From NCBI GenBank assembly GCA_028751875.1, contig CM054134.1:70766636-70830635 (forward strand): a DNA stretch of 64,000 nt, written 5' to 3'. Every line of letters begins with the position of its first letter. Within the stretch, counting starts at the first letter, position 1. This document shows, piece by piece, positions 62,240 through 64,000 of this stretch. The notes beneath the pieces are model-generated. The model ran no database searches, was not told the DNA's origin, and worked only from the letters and a program-made list of their open reading frames with translations. The translations under genes were made by a program, and so were the position numbers. The stretch comes from Rapana venosa (Eukaryota > Mollusca > Gastropoda > Neogastropoda > Muricidae).

Positions 62240-63100
62240 TTATGGGCATTAAATGCTTTAAAGATTCCACAATACCCTTTTGCTATTTCAGTCAGCCTAT
62301 TTTTCCTCCCCGCACTGAAAAGGCCCTTTAAGACTGCGTGCCAAGAATAGGCTTCTATTTTTTTTAAAGGCTGAATGGGAACTTCAAAATTATGGAGAGT
62401 GCTTCTTTTAGGTACCGCGGAGGGTGAGTGGGGGTTAACATCCCGGCCCTTGCTGAAGAGTGTCAACCAGGACCCAAAAACTGGAGTCAGGAAGGAAAAG
62501 GGGCTGGTCCTTAATAATTCCTAAATGCTGTTTTAAGATTTTTTTTTTGATATTGTAGTTGATCCCCCTCCCCCCCCTCCCCCAATTTTTGAAAAAAATT
62601 TAATTCTAAGTCTTTTTTTTTTTCCCAATAAACCATGTTTTTTGTTGTTTTGTTGGGGTTTCCCCCAGCTTTCCCCCGGGGGGTCCCCCCAAAAACTCTC
62701 TGATCATCATCCCCCCGGGGGAATCACTGTGAGTAGGAATTTCACGGGTGGAAGTTTGCGTGTTGTCTTTTAAGTCCCTCGCCACATAGGCGCCAACCCC
62801 CGATTCAGAGGATTTTTTTCTCCTAAAAAGGAGAGGGGTTGTTTTGTTAAGAGCTTGTCATGGCTGAAGGCAATCTAAACAAACTTTTTAAAAACAAAAC
62901 AACTTTTTTAATGTAGGCCTTGGCTTTTAGCTGACATCAAAACTGGGACACCCTTCTTGGTAGGAACCTGCCAGAGTCACCCAAAAAAATCAAAAAATTC
63001 CTGGGGGTTGGCTGCCCACGCAAACCCGTGCCCCTTGGTGGCTGGCTCAATTTTTTTTGTGGGGTTAATGTGAAAAAGAATTATTGTGGTGGCGTTTTCT
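62240..63100. other. Low-quality-looking stretch, nothing recognised
   Basis: Contains many runs of C, G, T and A, such as 'cccccgggggg' at about 62674 and T runs near 62540 and 62610. No repeat family or reading frame could be supported. Confidence 0.5.
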
Positions 63101-63149
63101 AGACTCTATAATGACGTGAAAACCCCCATGGTTTCAAAGCATATACGGT

Positions 63150-63370
63150 ACACACGTATGGGGGGATGCCTGTGGTTGAACATTGCGCCGCAATTGAGAC
63201 CCCCGGTTCGATTCCGTTCAAGGGGATATTTTCCCTGGGGTTAACATCAGGCAGTCCACTTCCCCAAAAATCTTCAGATGAGATATAAACGAGGGCCCCC
63301 GGTTTTGAAAAGCAGTAAAAATCTTGCACACCGTTTAAATCCTGTTCCGCTTTTTTAAGAGTAGGCCTTT
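63150..63370 (+). mobile_element. SINE-like repeat with tRNA B-box
   Basis: 'tgtggttgaacattgcgccg' resembles an A-box region, and 'ccggttcgattcc' resembles a B-box. The body 'cttcagatgagatataaacg' to 'cctgttccgcttttttaaga' is the same as in the repeat at 33235-33625. Confidence 0.5.
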
Positions 63371-63929
63371 GTGTGCGGTGGGAACGGTGACAAAATTTAC
63401 AAAACCCGATACACAGGGGGATGGATTAAAAATGCAATAGTGCTCTTTCCCATTATCCTCGTATAAAAGATTAAATAAATAAGTAATAAATAAATAGTAA
63501 ATACTAATTATTAGCTTGCAGGTGATGTAGGTGCCAGTTGGAAAATGTTTTGGTGATTGTCACAGACTTAAAAAAAAATAGTATGGTAAAAAATATGTGT
63601 ACTTGTTTTTGGATTGAGGACATAGAGAAATTTGCAGGTTGTCATATGAAGTTGGAGTGATCTCAAGAGGATTGCTTGTGTTGCCCCTGTGCATGCATAT
63701 TGCCCTAAGGAAGCTAGCAAACGACAATGACTGGGCGGTTTGCTGAAAAATTAAAAAATTCAAACCTACCAAAATTGTGCAAAATAACATGAGTTTTGAG
63801 ATATAGGCTGTCTTTCACAAAAAAGTGGTTTTTTTTCTGGGGGTGTCTTAGTGCGTGCATTTATGAAAAATTTGATAAGAGTCATTGGGGGGAAAAAACA
63901 GATGGAAAAGCGGGACTTTTTAACACAGG

Positions 63930-63993
63930 ATTCAGATTCAGATTCAGAATATTTTATTGCCATTTAAGTCATGTAGACTTATTTGACACAACA
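63930..63993 (-). mobile_element. 3' end of a non-LTR element with (TCTGAA)n tail, inverted copy
   Basis: On the minus strand: 'gtgtcaaataagtctacatg', 'acttaaatggcaataaaata', then 'ttctgaatctgaatctgaat'. It matches 269-335 almost exactly over the pre-tail 40 bases. Confidence 0.6.
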
Positions 63994-64000
63994 AAAACAT

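Overview
This is eukaryotic nuclear DNA, gene-poor and repeat-rich. The organism is most likely a mollusc, probably a gastropod. The evidence is several tRNA-derived SINE families of types I know from molluscan genomes: one carries an AAAAGAACCCACGGCAA-type body and another a 'cttcgtgt...catgcatgttaaaa' type body. In addition there are long CA, GA, GATA and GT microsatellites and a seven-exon gene with GT-AG introns. No prokaryotic gene, operon, CRISPR array or defence system is present.

Layout. 1-592 holds microsatellites and the 3' end of a non-LTR retroelement with a (TCTGAA)n tail. 593-16606 (copy A) recurs almost base for base at 16964-32980 (copy B). Each copy contains diverged SINEs, a degenerate ~90-bp tandem repeat, a candidate LTR-retrotransposon end and a ~3.9-kb satellite of 56-bp units, each with a short hairpin. 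32981-37631 (C1) recurs at 37632-42180 (C2), and the opening of this unit also closes copy A, in degraded form, at 16607-16955. C1 is clean at its left and degraded at its right, while C2 is the reverse. That is what an unresolved contig overlap looks like, so part of the duplication may come from the assembly. 42181-46300 is non-coding with microsatellites.

46323-54921, minus strand, is the one confident protein-coding gene: GHITM (TMBIM5), a mitochondrial inner-membrane protein of the BAX-inhibitor-1/TMBIM family. It has seven coding exons with consistent splice phases and about 341 codons. A one-base deletion in exon 4 breaks the frame. Its introns hold two copies of one interspersed repeat, a tRNA-like cloverleaf sequence, long CA/GT tracts and a 92-bp duplication of an exon end with its 5' splice site. 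Just upstream of the coding start exon (53778-54472 lies in intron 1 of the coding part) there is a 695-bp piggyBac-like non-autonomous element between TTAA sites.

55000-64000 is upstream sequence with SINE copies, then a heavily frameshifted LINE with endonuclease and reverse-transcriptase remnants (about 59440-62230), in sequence with many lengthened homopolymers. The window ends with an inverted copy of the (TCTGAA)n-tailed retroelement end seen at its start.

I did not find a convincing new biological system. The best candidates for a second look are the 56-bp hairpin satellite, the duplicated GHITM splice donor, the intronic tRNA-like sequence and the piggyBac-like element. The large duplications should be tested as assembly artefacts first.
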